In this document: positions 7,296-14,704 of the stretch, in pieces
Position numbering within the stretch: the stretch's first letter is position 1
Layout of the letters: each line of letters starts with the position of its first letter
DNA from: a virus
Length of the DNA: 37,098 nt
Virus record (IMG/VR): IMGVR_UViG_3300048837_002269
Coordinates: 1 to 37,098 of that record
Strand: one strand, 5' to 3'
The notes under the pieces: model-generated
The model's input: only the letters and a program-made list of their open reading frames with translations
The model's database searches: none
Told to the model about the DNA's origin: nothing
Position numbers and translations under genes: made by a program

Positions 7296-8174
7296 TTATG
7301 CCCCCGCCGCCGGCAGTCGGCCCTTCACGAACTCGATGCACTTGGCCAGTGCATCGGCTGGCATATCCTCCCATTGGTCCACGCCAGCCTTGGCGAACCA
7401 TTTTTCGGTAGTCCCCTCCGGTAGCCGGACCACCTCCATGAGGGACTTGATTTCGGCAATGTCCGCCGGGCGTGCCAATTCAATCGCGGCCGCTTCACGC
7501 TCCATCACCTTGGGGTCGTGCCGATCTTTGAATGCCTGGTATGACCACTCGAACACATCCAGGTCAGGAAAGCCCGTAAGGCGAGATTTTTCCACGCGGG
7601 CGTATCGCTTGGGGCCACGCGCCTTCGCCTGAGCGCCATCAAAGCTGGTGCTGCGCCCAAGCTGTAGAACGAGGTCAAACCAGTAGTCCAACTGCTTCCA
7701 CCCGTCGAATGTGTTGCCCAGTTTTTTCAGGTTATCGCCATATTCGGCTTTGGCATGGGCCGTCACGATGACATTCATATCGAGAGCGTTCAGCAGGTTG
7801 GCCAGGCGTTTCATTTGTTTGTTCGCCTCGCCGTAATGACGCCCGAAATCACTGCCTACCTTGGCCTCGCATTTTTCCAGCAGGTCGTTGTACGCAGTGG
7901 TAATTGGATCAATCACCAGCGTTCGATATTCATGGCGTTCGGTGAGCAGTGATTTCACTTCGGCTATGAGTTCGCCCATTTCGGTCGTCTGAAACACCAC
8001 GCCGCCCACAGAGTCGATCTCCGAACCGTAATTGTCTGTTCCTCGCTCCGTGTCGATGATGTACGGTCGTGGGAATTGACGCGCGGCCGTGGTTTTGCCG
8101 ACTCCGGCCGGGCCAAACATGAACAATTTGAGCCGCTTCTGCGACTGGTCGGGTTTTTTGGCTCTGAGTGCCAT
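7296..8174 (-). CDS. Sak4-like recombination ATPase (RecA-fold, AAA_24 type)
   Basis: The product has 292 residues. It begins with the compact P-loop domain of phage Sak4/AAA_24 proteins: Walker A GPAGVGKTT (21-29), DTERGTDNYG, Walker B-like TLVIDPITTAYNDL and a sensor segment VIVTAHAKAEYG. These proteins bind single-stranded DNA and promote strand annealing together with the phage SSB, whose gene lies just upstream in the same operon. The C-terminal 80 residues are acidic and helical and may contact SSB. It is probably the recombinase of phage 1; element 2 on the right instead carries Bet. Confidence 0.8.
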   Translation of the reverse strand: MALRAKKPDQSQKRLKLFMFGPAGVGKTTAARQFPRPYIIDTERGTDNYGSEIDSVGGVVFQTTEMGELIAEVKSLLTERHEYRTLVIDPITTAYNDLLEKCEAKVGSDFGRHYGEANKQMKRLANLLNALDMNVIVTAHAKAEYGDNLKKLGNTFDGWKQLDYWFDLVLQLGRSTSFDGAQAKARGPKRYARVEKSRLTGFPDLDVFEWSYQAFKDRHDPKVMEREAAAIELARPADIAEIKSLMEVVRLPEGTTEKWFAKAGVDQWEDMPADALAKCIEFVKGRLPAAGA

Positions 8175-8198
8175 CTATGTAACTCCTCTGGTTTGTGG

Positions 8199-8720
8199 TT
8201 AGTTGTTACTGGGGTTGGCGTATGCGCGAACCTTGTGCTCTGCGTCCGCTCCGAACAGTTCGCCAATCCGCGCCAGGATTGCCTCCCGGCCGCATTCACA
8301 CTCACCATCCGCTTCGCGGACATATAATCGTGGGACAGACATTGGGAGCAGCGTATCGGCGTTAAGGACCGGAATTCCGGCCGCGCCGGCGATGGCGACA
8401 AATAGGCGGGATTCACGATTAAACTGCCAGCCGTGCATTGCCGCCACAACGCGAGCGTTCAACAGGTGGGTCAATGTGATATTCCTGGACCAGTTGTCCC
8501 GTCCCGCCAATTCGCCTGAATACACTGCGTACCCACGCCGCCGCAATCCAGACGCGACATCACTGGGCTTTCCCGCCAGGCTTAATCCCGGTACGAGAAA
8601 CAGGCGAACGGGTTGGTTGGAAACACACACACCACGCTCCGCCAGCCCGGCGCACCGAGCCAACGCAAGCGAGTACAACACGACCAGCGCCATGGCGACA
8701 ACGATTATGAGTGACAGCAC
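8199..8720 (-). CDS. Membrane-anchored DUF4406-like (nucleoside deoxyribosyltransferase-type) protein
   Basis: The product has about 173 residues. An N-terminal membrane helix (SLIIVVAMALVVLYSLALA) is followed by a soluble domain with RLFLVPGLSLAGKPSDVASG, RRRGYAVYSGELAGR and HGWQFNRESRLFVAIAGAAG. The order of these blocks mirrors DUF4406, including the GW-x-x-S-x-x-A-x-x-E/A segment, and so resembles the C-terminal domain of the gene at 4282-5265. The first block is degenerate (VPGLSL instead of AGPM). GTG at 8720, five bases after GAGG, is the preferred start; a TTG at 8741 overlapping the ssb stop is an alternative. Function is unknown; a membrane-tethered nucleotide-binding role is only a guess. 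Confidence 0.55.
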   Translation of the reverse strand: MLSLIIVVAMALVVLYSLALARCAGLAERGVCVSNQPVRLFLVPGLSLAGKPSDVASGLRRRGYAVYSGELAGRDNWSRNITLTHLLNARVVAAMHGWQFNRESRLFVAIAGAAGIPVLNADTLLPMSVPRLYVREADGECECGREAILARIGELFGADAEHKVRAYANPSNN

Positions 8721-8737
8721 GATTACCTCGATTCGTT

Positions 8738-9163
8738 TCAAAACGGAATGTCGTCAGGGCTAAAGTGTGACTGGTTGCCAATCGCGTCTGGTTGGGGCTG
8801 GCGTGGCGAGTTGCCGCCCTGGTGGGCGTCTGAGCCACGATCATTCATAAACTGGAACGACTCAACGACCACCGTGATTTTGCTCCGCTTAGCCCCATCC
8901 TTGCCCTCCCACTGGTCGAACTTCAGTCGCCCCTCAATCAGGATGGCGCGGCCCTTAGCCAAATGTTGGTTGATAACTTCGGCTGTCTTGCCGAATGCGA
9001 CACAATCCACGAACGCCACTTCTTCGCGACTCTCACCGGCCGGGGATTTCCACTTGCGATTGATTGCGATGCCAAAATCAGCAACGCACAATTGTGACGG
9101 CAAGTGCTTTAGCTGCGGGTCGCGCGTCAAGTGGCCCGCCAGAATGACCTTGTTGTAGTTCAT
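8738..9163 (-). CDS. ssb: Single-stranded DNA-binding protein
   Basis: This OB-fold protein has 141 residues. It opens MNYNKVILAGHLTRDPQLKH, has the family segments VADFGIAINRKWKSPAGE, VDCVAFGKTAEVINQHLAKG and LIEGRLKFDQWEGKDG, and ends in the acidic tip DDIPF that binds partner proteins. It should coat single-stranded DNA during phage replication and support the Sak4-like protein two genes downstream. The start at 9163 has GGGAGGT upstream; an in-frame ATG at 9280 would add a tail unlike SSB. Linker residues are Gly, Gln and Pro rich, as usual. Confidence 0.95.
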   Translation of the reverse strand: MNYNKVILAGHLTRDPQLKHLPSQLCVADFGIAINRKWKSPAGESREEVAFVDCVAFGKTAEVINQHLAKGRAILIEGRLKFDQWEGKDGAKRSKITVVVESFQFMNDRGSDAHQGGNSPRQPQPDAIGNQSHFSPDDIPF

Positions 9164-9344
9164 ACCTACCTCCCAAGCCGGTCCAACGCCCTTCGGCACT
9201 GGTCCGGTGTGTTCGGCCGTCGATAATGCGGACCCCGCGAACAGGTCGGGGCGGCTCGTTTCCGCGTGCCGCTGGTTCATGCGGCCCGAAGTCGTACGGC
9301 TGCTTCGGCTGTCAGTAGTTATTTCGGTATCGCACAGTGGGACT

Positions 9345-9410
9345 TTAGGCGATGCCACCGAGCCACATGGCCAGGGTGATGAGTATTGCCAAGTTGAATG
9401 CCTTATACAT
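9345..9410 (-). CDS. Tiny membrane peptide, 21 residues
   Basis: This short reading frame, MYKAFNLAILITLAMWLGG plus two residues, is almost entirely one hydrophobic helix. GAGGAA lies nine bases ahead of the ATG, and the Shine-Dalgarno region sits next to the stop of the upstream coiled-coil membrane gene, so it is positioned as a coupled partner. Small phage membrane peptides of this size can modulate holins or envelope proteins, but nothing here identifies a role. Existence is supported only by the ribosome site, context and composition. Confidence 0.45.
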   Translation of the reverse strand: MYKAFNLAILITLAMWLGGIA

Positions 9411-9421
9411 GGTCGTGTTCC

Positions 9422-9685
9422 TCATTTAGATGGGCGACTCTCAACAATCCCCAGTCGCTCTTTAATCTGCGACAAATCATCCAGAATTCGTTCCCACCGC
9501 TCATCCGTTTTGTCTTGGCGCGTGCGGAGTTCGTCCACGCGAGCCTCGATAGCCACGACGCGCATTCGTATGGATGAAATCTCTTGGCCCGGAGCATCAA
9601 TCGTCCGAACAATCGGGATCGTGACGGCCACCGCCGCCAGGAGGCTTCCCAGTGAAACCAATGTGTTCCTTCCAACCTGCTTCAT
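9422..9685 (-). CDS. Membrane-anchored coiled-coil protein (XhlA-like layout)
   Basis: The 87-residue product has an N-terminal membrane helix (TLVSLGSLLAAVAVTIPIV, about 8-26) followed by a heptad-rich helix (VVAIEARVDELRTRQDKTDE, then RWERILDDLSQIKERLGI). This layout resembles haemolysin/XhlA-type accessory proteins of phage lysis cassettes, though with the membrane segment first. It is the first gene of the leftward operon. There is no Shine-Dalgarno sequence; instead its ATG lies 7 bp after a TATATT hexamer, so a leaderless mRNA is predicted. The open frame to 9817 would run back through the promoters and is rejected. Confidence 0.65.
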   Translation of the reverse strand: MKQVGRNTLVSLGSLLAAVAVTIPIVRTIDAPGQEISSIRMRVVAIEARVDELRTRQDKTDERWERILDDLSQIKERLGIVESRPSK

Positions 9686-9692
9686 GCTGGCG

Positions 9693-9730
9693 AATATACT
9701 GGCCGTCCGTGTGGTTACATTGGTGAAAAA
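9693..9730 (-). promoter_or_regulatory. Leftward early promoter with 17-bp box and TATATT -10
   Basis: Read on the minus strand, the box ACCAATGTAACCACACG (9724-9708) is followed by exactly 9 bases and then TATATT (9698-9693). The ATG of the coiled-coil membrane gene begins 7 bases later, which places the probable start of transcription on the start codon. There is no TTGACA-like -35; the box covers that region instead. This is seen directly in sequence; promoter function is inferred from four copies with the same spacing. Confidence 0.7.
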
Positions 9731-9752
9731 TATCGACCAATGTAACCACACG
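9708..9752. repeat. Perfect 17-bp inverted repeat at the divergent control region
   Basis: The left arm 9708-9724 and the right arm 9736-9752 are exact reverse complements (ACCAATGTAACCACACG on the right), separated by 11 bp (9725-9735). Each arm is the upstream box of one of two back-to-back promoters. An arrangement like this is typical of an operator bound by a dimer or two cooperating dimers. Confidence 0.9.
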
Positions 9753-9767
9753 AAGGCCCGATATAAT
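9736..9767 (+). promoter_or_regulatory. Rightward promoter with 17-bp box and TATAAT -10
   Basis: The box ACCAATGTAACCACACG (9736-9752), 9 bases, then a consensus TATAAT (9762-9767). An ATG opening a 12-codon frame (MSWPNGDATLNK, 9774-9812) starts 6 bases later. The transcript would run into a region with no convincing gene and reach a terminator near 10020. Confidence 0.7.
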
Positions 9768-9773
9768 GTGGGC

Positions 9774-10025
9774 ATGTCGTGGCCGAATGGGGATGCGACA
9801 CTAAATAAATGACCCAACCCCGGATACCGGATACCTCGCCATATGGGCTGGTGTGCGCTGTCCGCTCAATCCGTAAGCCGCCCGCGAAATAACGGGCGCG
9901 GGACGTTCCCTCCCTGGTGCGCCGTGTGTGGCCAAAGCCGGAGTTGGGGAACAGCACAAACGGACAGCCATTCCGATTGTGCCGAGCTTTCAACAGGGCG
10001 CTATGTTTCGCCCTGTTATTTTCCC
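9774..10025 (+). ncRNA. Candidate small RNA or attenuated leader between promoter and terminator
   Basis: This stretch is bounded by the rightward box promoter and the terminator at 9992-10024 and would give an RNA of about 250 nt. It contains an initial 12-codon frame and a GC-rich hairpin around 9876-9902 (CCGCCCG and CGGGCGCGG arms, imperfect). The 117-codon frame from 9843 and a minus-strand 92-codon frame lack ribosome sites and recognisable content. It may be an antisense or regulatory RNA, a leader read through into the late genes, or simply a spacer. Confidence 0.35.
9992..10024 (+). terminator. Rho-independent terminator
   Basis: Perfect 9-bp stem AACAGGGCG (9992-10000) and CGCCCTGTT (10009-10017) with an 8-base loop, followed by ATTTTCCCTTTT. 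It would stop the transcript from the promoter at 9736-9767 before the HNH-terminase genes, which have their own box promoter at 10168. Confidence 0.7.
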
Positions 10026-10167
10026 TTTTGTGGGGGGAACCTTAGGAGGGGGGCCTACCTCCGTATTCCGCTTCCTGCCTCTGGGCTGATGATAGTAAAC
10101 ACCACACAACACAAAGACGATGAATCTGGCATGAATAACAGAGCCGATTTTCTCAACTGGAATTTTC

Positions 10168-10199
10168 ACCAATGTAACCACACGGATATTGGATAACAT
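10168..10199 (+). promoter_or_regulatory. Rightward promoter with 17-bp box ahead of the packaging genes
   Basis: The box ACCAATGTAACCACACG (10168-10184), 9 bases, then TAACAT (10194-10199), and 7 bases later the ATG of the zinc-ribbon gene at 10207. The -10 is weaker than in the central pair but the geometry is identical. A 24-bp stretch ending at 10185 is identical to that at the capsid promoter (14673-14696). Confidence 0.65.
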
Positions 10200-10206
10200 C
10201 GCGCCG

Positions 10207-10383
10207 ATGAGCAGGGTATGTGAAACTCCGGGCTGCGGGCGCTGGCGAGTGAAGGGCGAGCGATATTGCAATGAATGCCGCGTGACCATCATCGAAAAGC
10301 TGGAGGCTGATGGGTATCTACAGTCCAACGATGAGATTAACCAGCGCAGGCCCAAGGAGGTTCGATGCCCACGAAAGCAGTGA
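10207..10383 (+). CDS. Small zinc-ribbon-like protein, 58 residues
   Basis: The product starts MSRVCETPGCGRWRVKGERY and continues CNECR, giving a CxxxxGC...CxxC arrangement likely to bind one zinc ion. The rest is helical and charged. It is the first gene of the rightward arm. No Shine-Dalgarno site precedes the ATG, but the ATG lies 7 bp after a -10-like hexamer, so it is predicted to be translated from a leaderless mRNA. It overlaps the HNH gene by 19 bp. Small zinc proteins at this place may help packaging or regulation, but the role is unknown. Confidence 0.7.
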   Translation: MSRVCETPGCGRWRVKGERYCNECRVTIIEKLEADGYLQSNDEINQRRPKEVRCPRKQ

Positions 10384-10691
10384 GCTTCAGTCAGAGACAA
10401 CCGCGCCGGCGCACTGTTGACCGCAGGGCGTCTACGGCGGAACGCGGCTACGGCGGGCAGTGGCAGAAGCTGCGTTTATGGCACTTGAGGCACAATCCAT
10501 TATGTGTTTTTTGTGATTCAGCAGCATCAATCGTGGACCACATTAAACCGATTACCGCAGGCGGCGAACCATTGAACCCATACAACCTTCGGTCGGTGTG
10601 TCCCAATTGTCACGCCCGGCTGACCGCGAATTACCGGCGCACGGGCGTAAACGAGATGGCCGGGATCGTTCGTTGTGGGGTAGGGGGCTGA
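10365..10691 (+). CDS. HNH endonuclease of the packaging module
   Basis: This 108-residue HNH protein has CVFCDSAASIVDHIKPITAG, NPYNLRSVCPNCHARLT, that is, the two CxxC zinc ligands around the catalytic DHI. HNH proteins encoded next to terminase genes are known to stimulate terminase cutting in HK97-type and related phages. AGGAGG lies four bases before the ATG. It precedes TerS by 74 bp with no recognisable terminator between them. A packaging role therefore follows from both family and context. Confidence 0.9.
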   Translation: MPTKAVSFSQRQPRRRTVDRRASTAERGYGGQWQKLRLWHLRHNPLCVFCDSAASIVDHIKPITAGGEPLNPYNLRSVCPNCHARLTANYRRTGVNEMAGIVRCGVGG

Positions 10692-10765
10692 AAATGTTTC
10701 AGTTCCATGACCCAATGACCGAACCGCCAGCTTTACGTTAATTTGCCTCAAATTGGGATTTTTTT

Positions 10766-11194
10766 ATGCGCGGTCGCAAGCCCACAATCAATCATGGACG
10801 ACGGCCGAACACGACGGCCGATGCTCCCGCCCTTCCCGATTGGCTGTCTCCCGATGCCCGCCAGGAATGGAGTCGCGTTTTGGGCCTCATCGCCACCGCC
10901 GGGGCGTTGTCGCGGCCGGATGCTGATGTTTTGTCGGCCTACTGTGAGACGCTGGTTTTGTTTCGGCGAGCCATCGCGATGCTTCATCGGGACGGCATCA
11001 CGTTTGTTTCAGACGACCGCATGATTAAGCGTCACCCGGCCGTAGGCATTGCATCAGATGCGCGTAAAGACCTGGTTCGCCTTGCCGCCGAACTGGGCAT
11101 GACGCCGGTGTCTCGCCAGCGGCTGAATGTCGGCGTGGAGCAGGTGGATGATTTGCAGGATTTCCTGAACGGCGGAATGAAGCTGGCGAAATGA
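10766..11194 (+). CDS. terS: Terminase small subunit (P27-type)
   Basis: The 142-residue product has the P27-family layout: an N-terminal basic stretch (RGRKPTINHGRRPNT), then ALPDWLSPDARQEWSRVLGL and an LSRPDADVLSAYCETLVLF helix, and ends with a C-terminal KDLVRLAAELGMTPVSRQRL block. It recognises phage DNA and hands it to the large subunit. The ATG follows a T-rich stretch with only a weak GGGA site. The stop overlaps the TerL start as ATGA, so the two are coupled. Confidence 0.85.
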   Translation: MRGRKPTINHGRRPNTTADAPALPDWLSPDARQEWSRVLGLIATAGALSRPDADVLSAYCETLVLFRRAIAMLHRDGITFVSDDRMIKRHPAVGIASDARKDLVRLAAELGMTPVSRQRLNVGVEQVDDLQDFLNGGMKLAK

Positions 11195-12867
11195 GCGACG
11201 AAGCCTATCCATCCTTTTGCCTCACCGCCAGCGCCCGCGCCGCGTATGATGCTGCGCGTGCCGGTGGCTGGTCGGAATGGGTGGTGGGCATGGCCGATGT
11301 TCATGCCATCCATGAAGGATGCTATTTTGATTTGCCCGCCGCCGAACGAGTGCGAGAGTTTTTTGAGAAACATTTGCGTCACGCCACGGGGGATTTTAAG
11401 GGCAGGCCGTTTACCCTGCTGGACTGGCAATGGCGGGATGTTATTGGCCCACTGTTCGGTTGGAAGCGGGGGGATGGCCGACGCCGGTTTAATCGTGGGT
11501 ATCTGTCGTGCGCCAAGAAAAACGGCAAAAGTGGCCTGAGTGCCGGTATTGCGCTCTACCTGCTGTTGGCCGATGGTGAAGCCGGCGCCGAGGTTTATTC
11601 CGCTGCGGCGGATCGGGATCAGGCGTCGTTGATTTACCGCGAAGCCGTCAAAATGATCCTTGCGAATCCGTCGCTTGGGCGGATTTGCGGCCACGTCGAT
11701 TCAAGCAAGACCATCACAGGGCCAGGTCGATGCTTCTATAAAGCCCTGAGCGCGGAGGCTCCCACAAAAGAGGGATTGAACGCATCAGCCATCATCTTCG
11801 ATGAGCTACACGCACAACCACACCGTGAGTTGTGGGACACACTGCGTTACGCCGGGCGTGCCCGTCGTCAACCGCTATTGCTTGCAATCACTACGGCGGG
11901 ATCGGACAAGGAATCCATTTGCGGCGAGCAGTACGAATATGCCAATCGCGTCCTGTCGGGCGAAGTGGCGGATACGTCGTTTTATGCCAGGATTTACGAA
12001 GCTGGCATGGATGATTGGGGCTTAGAAGAGACTTGGCGCAAGGCCAATCCAAGCCTTGGCGTCACGGTTCAATTGGACCAGTTTCGCGCGGACTTTCTGG
12101 AGGCGCGGGAGTCGCCCGCCAAAGAGGCCACGTTTCGCCGGTACTCACTCAATCAATGGGTGCAGACGGCGGATGCGTGGCTGTCGATGGATCAATGGGC
12201 GGCGTGTGGTGCTGATCCGGTTGCCCCGGCCTCTCTCTCCGGCCGGAAATGTTGCGGGGGGCTGGACCTGTCGGCCACCGACGACACCACCGCGTTGGTG
12301 CTGCTGTTCCCGGCGGACGATGGATATATCGACGTGTTGCCGTGGTTCTGGTTGCCATCGGGAAACGCGCACAACCTCGAGCGCAAGCACCGCGTACCAT
12401 ACCGGGCTTGGGCGAAGAAGGGCTTCATCACGCTGACCGAAGGGAACGTGGTGGACTATGACGCCGTGCGCGGCCAGATTAACGCGATTGCACAGCAATA
12501 CGATATCCAGAAGCTGGCGATTGACCGCAAGTTTCAGGGACAGGCCCTCGAAAACGACCTTATCGCCGATGGTTTTGATGTTGTCCCGGCTGGCCAGGGG
12601 TGGATAAGTCAAGACCTTCCGGCAAAGGAACTGGAGCGACTGCTGAAGGCTGGCCGCATTCGCCATGGCGGAAACCCAATCCTGTCGTGGCACGCCTCAA
12701 ACGTGGTCGTTGATATCGACAAGGCTGGTAATTATTCGATCAACAAGCGTAAGAGCCGGAGCAAAATCGACGGCATCGCCGCGTTTTTAATGGCCCTGCT
12801 CTGCCATATGAATGGTGGCCGGTCCAGCACCGTTGAGGCGTCCGGAGAATTGATTGTGCTTTCGTAG
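11191..12867 (+). CDS. terL: Terminase large subunit
   Basis: This 558-residue packaging motor has an N-terminal ATPase with a Walker A variant (SCAKKNGKSG, about residue 106-114) and Walker B (SAIIFDELHAQPH, about 200-210), followed by the TTAGSDKES coupling segment. The C-terminal RNase H-like nuclease shows acidic positions in GLDLSATDDTTALVLLF, KLAIDRKFQG and KSRSKIDGIAAFLMAL. It drives DNA into the prohead and cuts concatemers. Its length and motif order match P27/HK97-type TerL proteins. It overlaps TerS by 4 bp and precedes the portal gene. Confidence 0.95.
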   Translation: MSDEAYPSFCLTASARAAYDAARAGGWSEWVVGMADVHAIHEGCYFDLPAAERVREFFEKHLRHATGDFKGRPFTLLDWQWRDVIGPLFGWKRGDGRRRFNRGYLSCAKKNGKSGLSAGIALYLLLADGEAGAEVYSAAADRDQASLIYREAVKMILANPSLGRICGHVDSSKTITGPGRCFYKALSAEAPTKEGLNASAIIFDELHAQPHRELWDTLRYAGRARRQPLLLAITTAGSDKESICGEQYEYANRVLSGEVADTSFYARIYEAGMDDWGLEETWRKANPSLGVTVQLDQFRADFLEARESPAKEATFRRYSLNQWVQTADAWLSMDQWAACGADPVAPASLSGRKCCGGLDLSATDDTTALVLLFPADDGYIDVLPWFWLPSGNAHNLERKHRVPYRAWAKKGFITLTEGNVVDYDAVRGQINAIAQQYDIQKLAIDRKFQGQALENDLIADGFDVVPAGQGWISQDLPAKELERLLKAGRIRHGGNPILSWHASNVVVDIDKAGNYSINKRKSRSKIDGIAAFLMALLCHMNGGRSSTVEASGELIVLS

Positions 12868-12881
12868 GCTGGAGGATTGTA

Positions 12882-14084
12882 ATGGGTTGGCTGACAAGGT
12901 TTTTTTCGCGGGATGTTCCGATGAACATCGCATCGCCGGAAATGTGCGGCGTGTTCGTCGGCGGAACCGACGCCGGTGTAAGCGTCACACACCAGACCGC
13001 GCTATCGGTTAGTCCTGTCTGGCGGGCCGTGCAGATTCTTGCCGATGCGATTGTTGGCCTGCCCATCCAGGTCAAAGACGACGGCAATGACAAGCTGCGC
13101 GGACATCCGATTTCGCGGCTTCTCCACAATGACGGAGAGGCCAATGAATTTATGACCGCCGTGGCGGTGAAGTCGGCGATGATGAGCAATATTGCCCTGT
13201 GGGGCAACGGATACGCCTACATCCAGCGGGACAATACCGGCCAGCCGACGGCCCTATACCCGCTGCCATCCAGCCATACATATGCCCGGCGCACGGGCGG
13301 ACAGGTGAACTATGTTACGCGGGTTGGCCTGACAACCCACACACTGGGGGCACAGGATGTTCTGCATGTCCTGGGGCCACTGACACTGGATGGGCTGTGC
13401 GGTGTTTCACCCATTGAGTACGCCAAGCAGACCATCGGAATTTCAATTGCGTTGCAGAAATTCGCGGCCAAGTTCTTTGGCCAGGGCGGCAATATCGGTG
13501 GCATCATCGAAACGCCACCAATGAAAGAGGAAGCACAGCGGAACTTTCTCGAATCGTGGCGGCGGACCTATACCGGCCCCGATGCCGCATTCAAAATCGC
13601 CGCACTGACCGGCGGCATGAAGTTCATTCGCACCACCGCCGATCCAAAAGAGTCACAGTCACTTGAAAGCCGCACGTTTCAAGTGCGCGAGGTGGCGAGA
13701 ATATGGGGCATCCCTCCACACATGCTTGGCGACATGGAGAAGTCCAGCTACGCCAGCATTGAAGCGCAGAGCATGGATTTTTATCAGGGCACAATCCAGC
13801 CATACGTCATTCGTTGGGAAGCGGAGATTTCACGCAAGTTGCTGGCTGAATCAGAGAAGGGCCGGTTGGCCGTGCGGCTCAATATGGACGCCAAGCTGCG
13901 CGGAACGACCAATGAGCGATATGACGCATACACCAAAGGGCGACAGGGTGGATGGCTTTCGATCAATGATATTCGTCGGCTGGAAAACCTACCGTCGGTT
14001 GACGGCGGCGACACTTACCTACAGCCGTTAAACATGACGCCCACCGATTCGGATGGTGCGTCCAATACGGAGGAACAGAAGTGA
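12882..14084 (+). CDS. Portal protein (HK97 gp3 family)
   Basis: The 400-residue product has the family pattern: SVSPVWRAVQILADAIVGLP near residue 42-61, a GNGYAYIQRD segment, ARIWGIPPHMLGDMEKSSYA and a C-terminal SINDIRRLENLPSVDGGD. It forms the dodecameric ring through which DNA enters and to which the tail joins. GGAGGATTGTA precedes the ATG. It lies between TerL and the protease in the standard order and shares its stop with the protease start (TGATG). Confidence 0.95.
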   Translation: MGWLTRFFSRDVPMNIASPEMCGVFVGGTDAGVSVTHQTALSVSPVWRAVQILADAIVGLPIQVKDDGNDKLRGHPISRLLHNDGEANEFMTAVAVKSAMMSNIALWGNGYAYIQRDNTGQPTALYPLPSSHTYARRTGGQVNYVTRVGLTTHTLGAQDVLHVLGPLTLDGLCGVSPIEYAKQTIGISIALQKFAAKFFGQGGNIGGIIETPPMKEEAQRNFLESWRRTYTGPDAAFKIAALTGGMKFIRTTADPKESQSLESRTFQVREVARIWGIPPHMLGDMEKSSYASIEAQSMDFYQGTIQPYVIRWEAEISRKLLAESEKGRLAVRLNMDAKLRGTTNERYDAYTKGRQGGWLSINDIRRLENLPSVDGGDTYLQPLNMTPTDSDGASNTEEQK

Positions 14085-14704
14085 TGGAAACGAGAATCAT
14101 TGACGTTTATGAGGGCGAACCGCTCGCGCTGCGCATCGAGCGAGAGGCGGACAAGCCGCCGCGTTTGGCGGGCTACGCCATTCGGTTTAACAGTTTGTCG
14201 AAAGACCTTGGCGGCTTCCGCGAGCGTGTGATGCCGGGCGCTTTGGATGCGGCAATCGGGTCCGGCGGCGACATTCGGGCCCTGATGGACCATGACGCGG
14301 GAAAATTACTGGGTCGAACGAGCGTCGGAACGCTGCGTGTCGGCATAGATGAACTTGGGTTGTGGTTCAATGTCGATTTACCCGACACACAATACGCCCG
14401 CGACCTCGAATCCCTGGTGGTGCGCGGCGACACAAGGGGGATGAGCTTCGGATTTACAGTACCGCGCGACGGCGGGGAGCGTTTCGTTCGGGAGAATGGC
14501 GGGGCCGTGCGGGAGTTGTTGCGCGTTGACCTCAAGGAAATCACTGTTACGTCCATTCCCGCATACACTGAGACCAGCCTGTATTTGCGTGTTGACCCCG
14601 AACTTGCCCGACGCATCCCGCCCGCTCCAACCCCGAAGCGCGATGCTGCCGGTCGAAAATTAAAATGTGCGGATTTTCACCAATGTAACCACACGGCAAT
14701 CTGA
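14084..14704 (+). CDS. Prohead protease (HK97 family, peptidase U35/S78)
   Basis: The 206-residue serine protease matures the capsid by removing the scaffold domain. Seen are the substrate/beta core PPRLAGYAIRFNSLSKDLGG, the catalytic His region RALMDHDAGKLLGRT and the Ser region VRGDTRGMSFGFTVP, then a typical LKEITVTSIPAYTETSL. GGAGGAAC lies ahead of the ATG at 14084. Oddly, the last eleven codons (ADFHQCNHTAI) are written over the promoter box that serves the capsid gene, so the C-terminal tail is partly dictated by a regulatory sequence. Confidence 0.92.
   Translation: METRIIDVYEGEPLALRIEREADKPPRLAGYAIRFNSLSKDLGGFRERVMPGALDAAIGSGGDIRALMDHDAGKLLGRTSVGTLRVGIDELGLWFNVDLPDTQYARDLESLVVRGDTRGMSFGFTVPRDGGERFVRENGGAVRELLRVDLKEITVTSIPAYTETSLYLRVDPELARRIPPAPTPKRDAAGRKLKCADFHQCNHTAI

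Noticed and set aside
9843-10196. 117-codon frame in the central control region, and a 92-codon minus frame (9715-9993)
   Set aside because: Neither has a ribosome site or gene-like composition. They run over the terminator and promoter boxes, so the region is better seen as non-coding.
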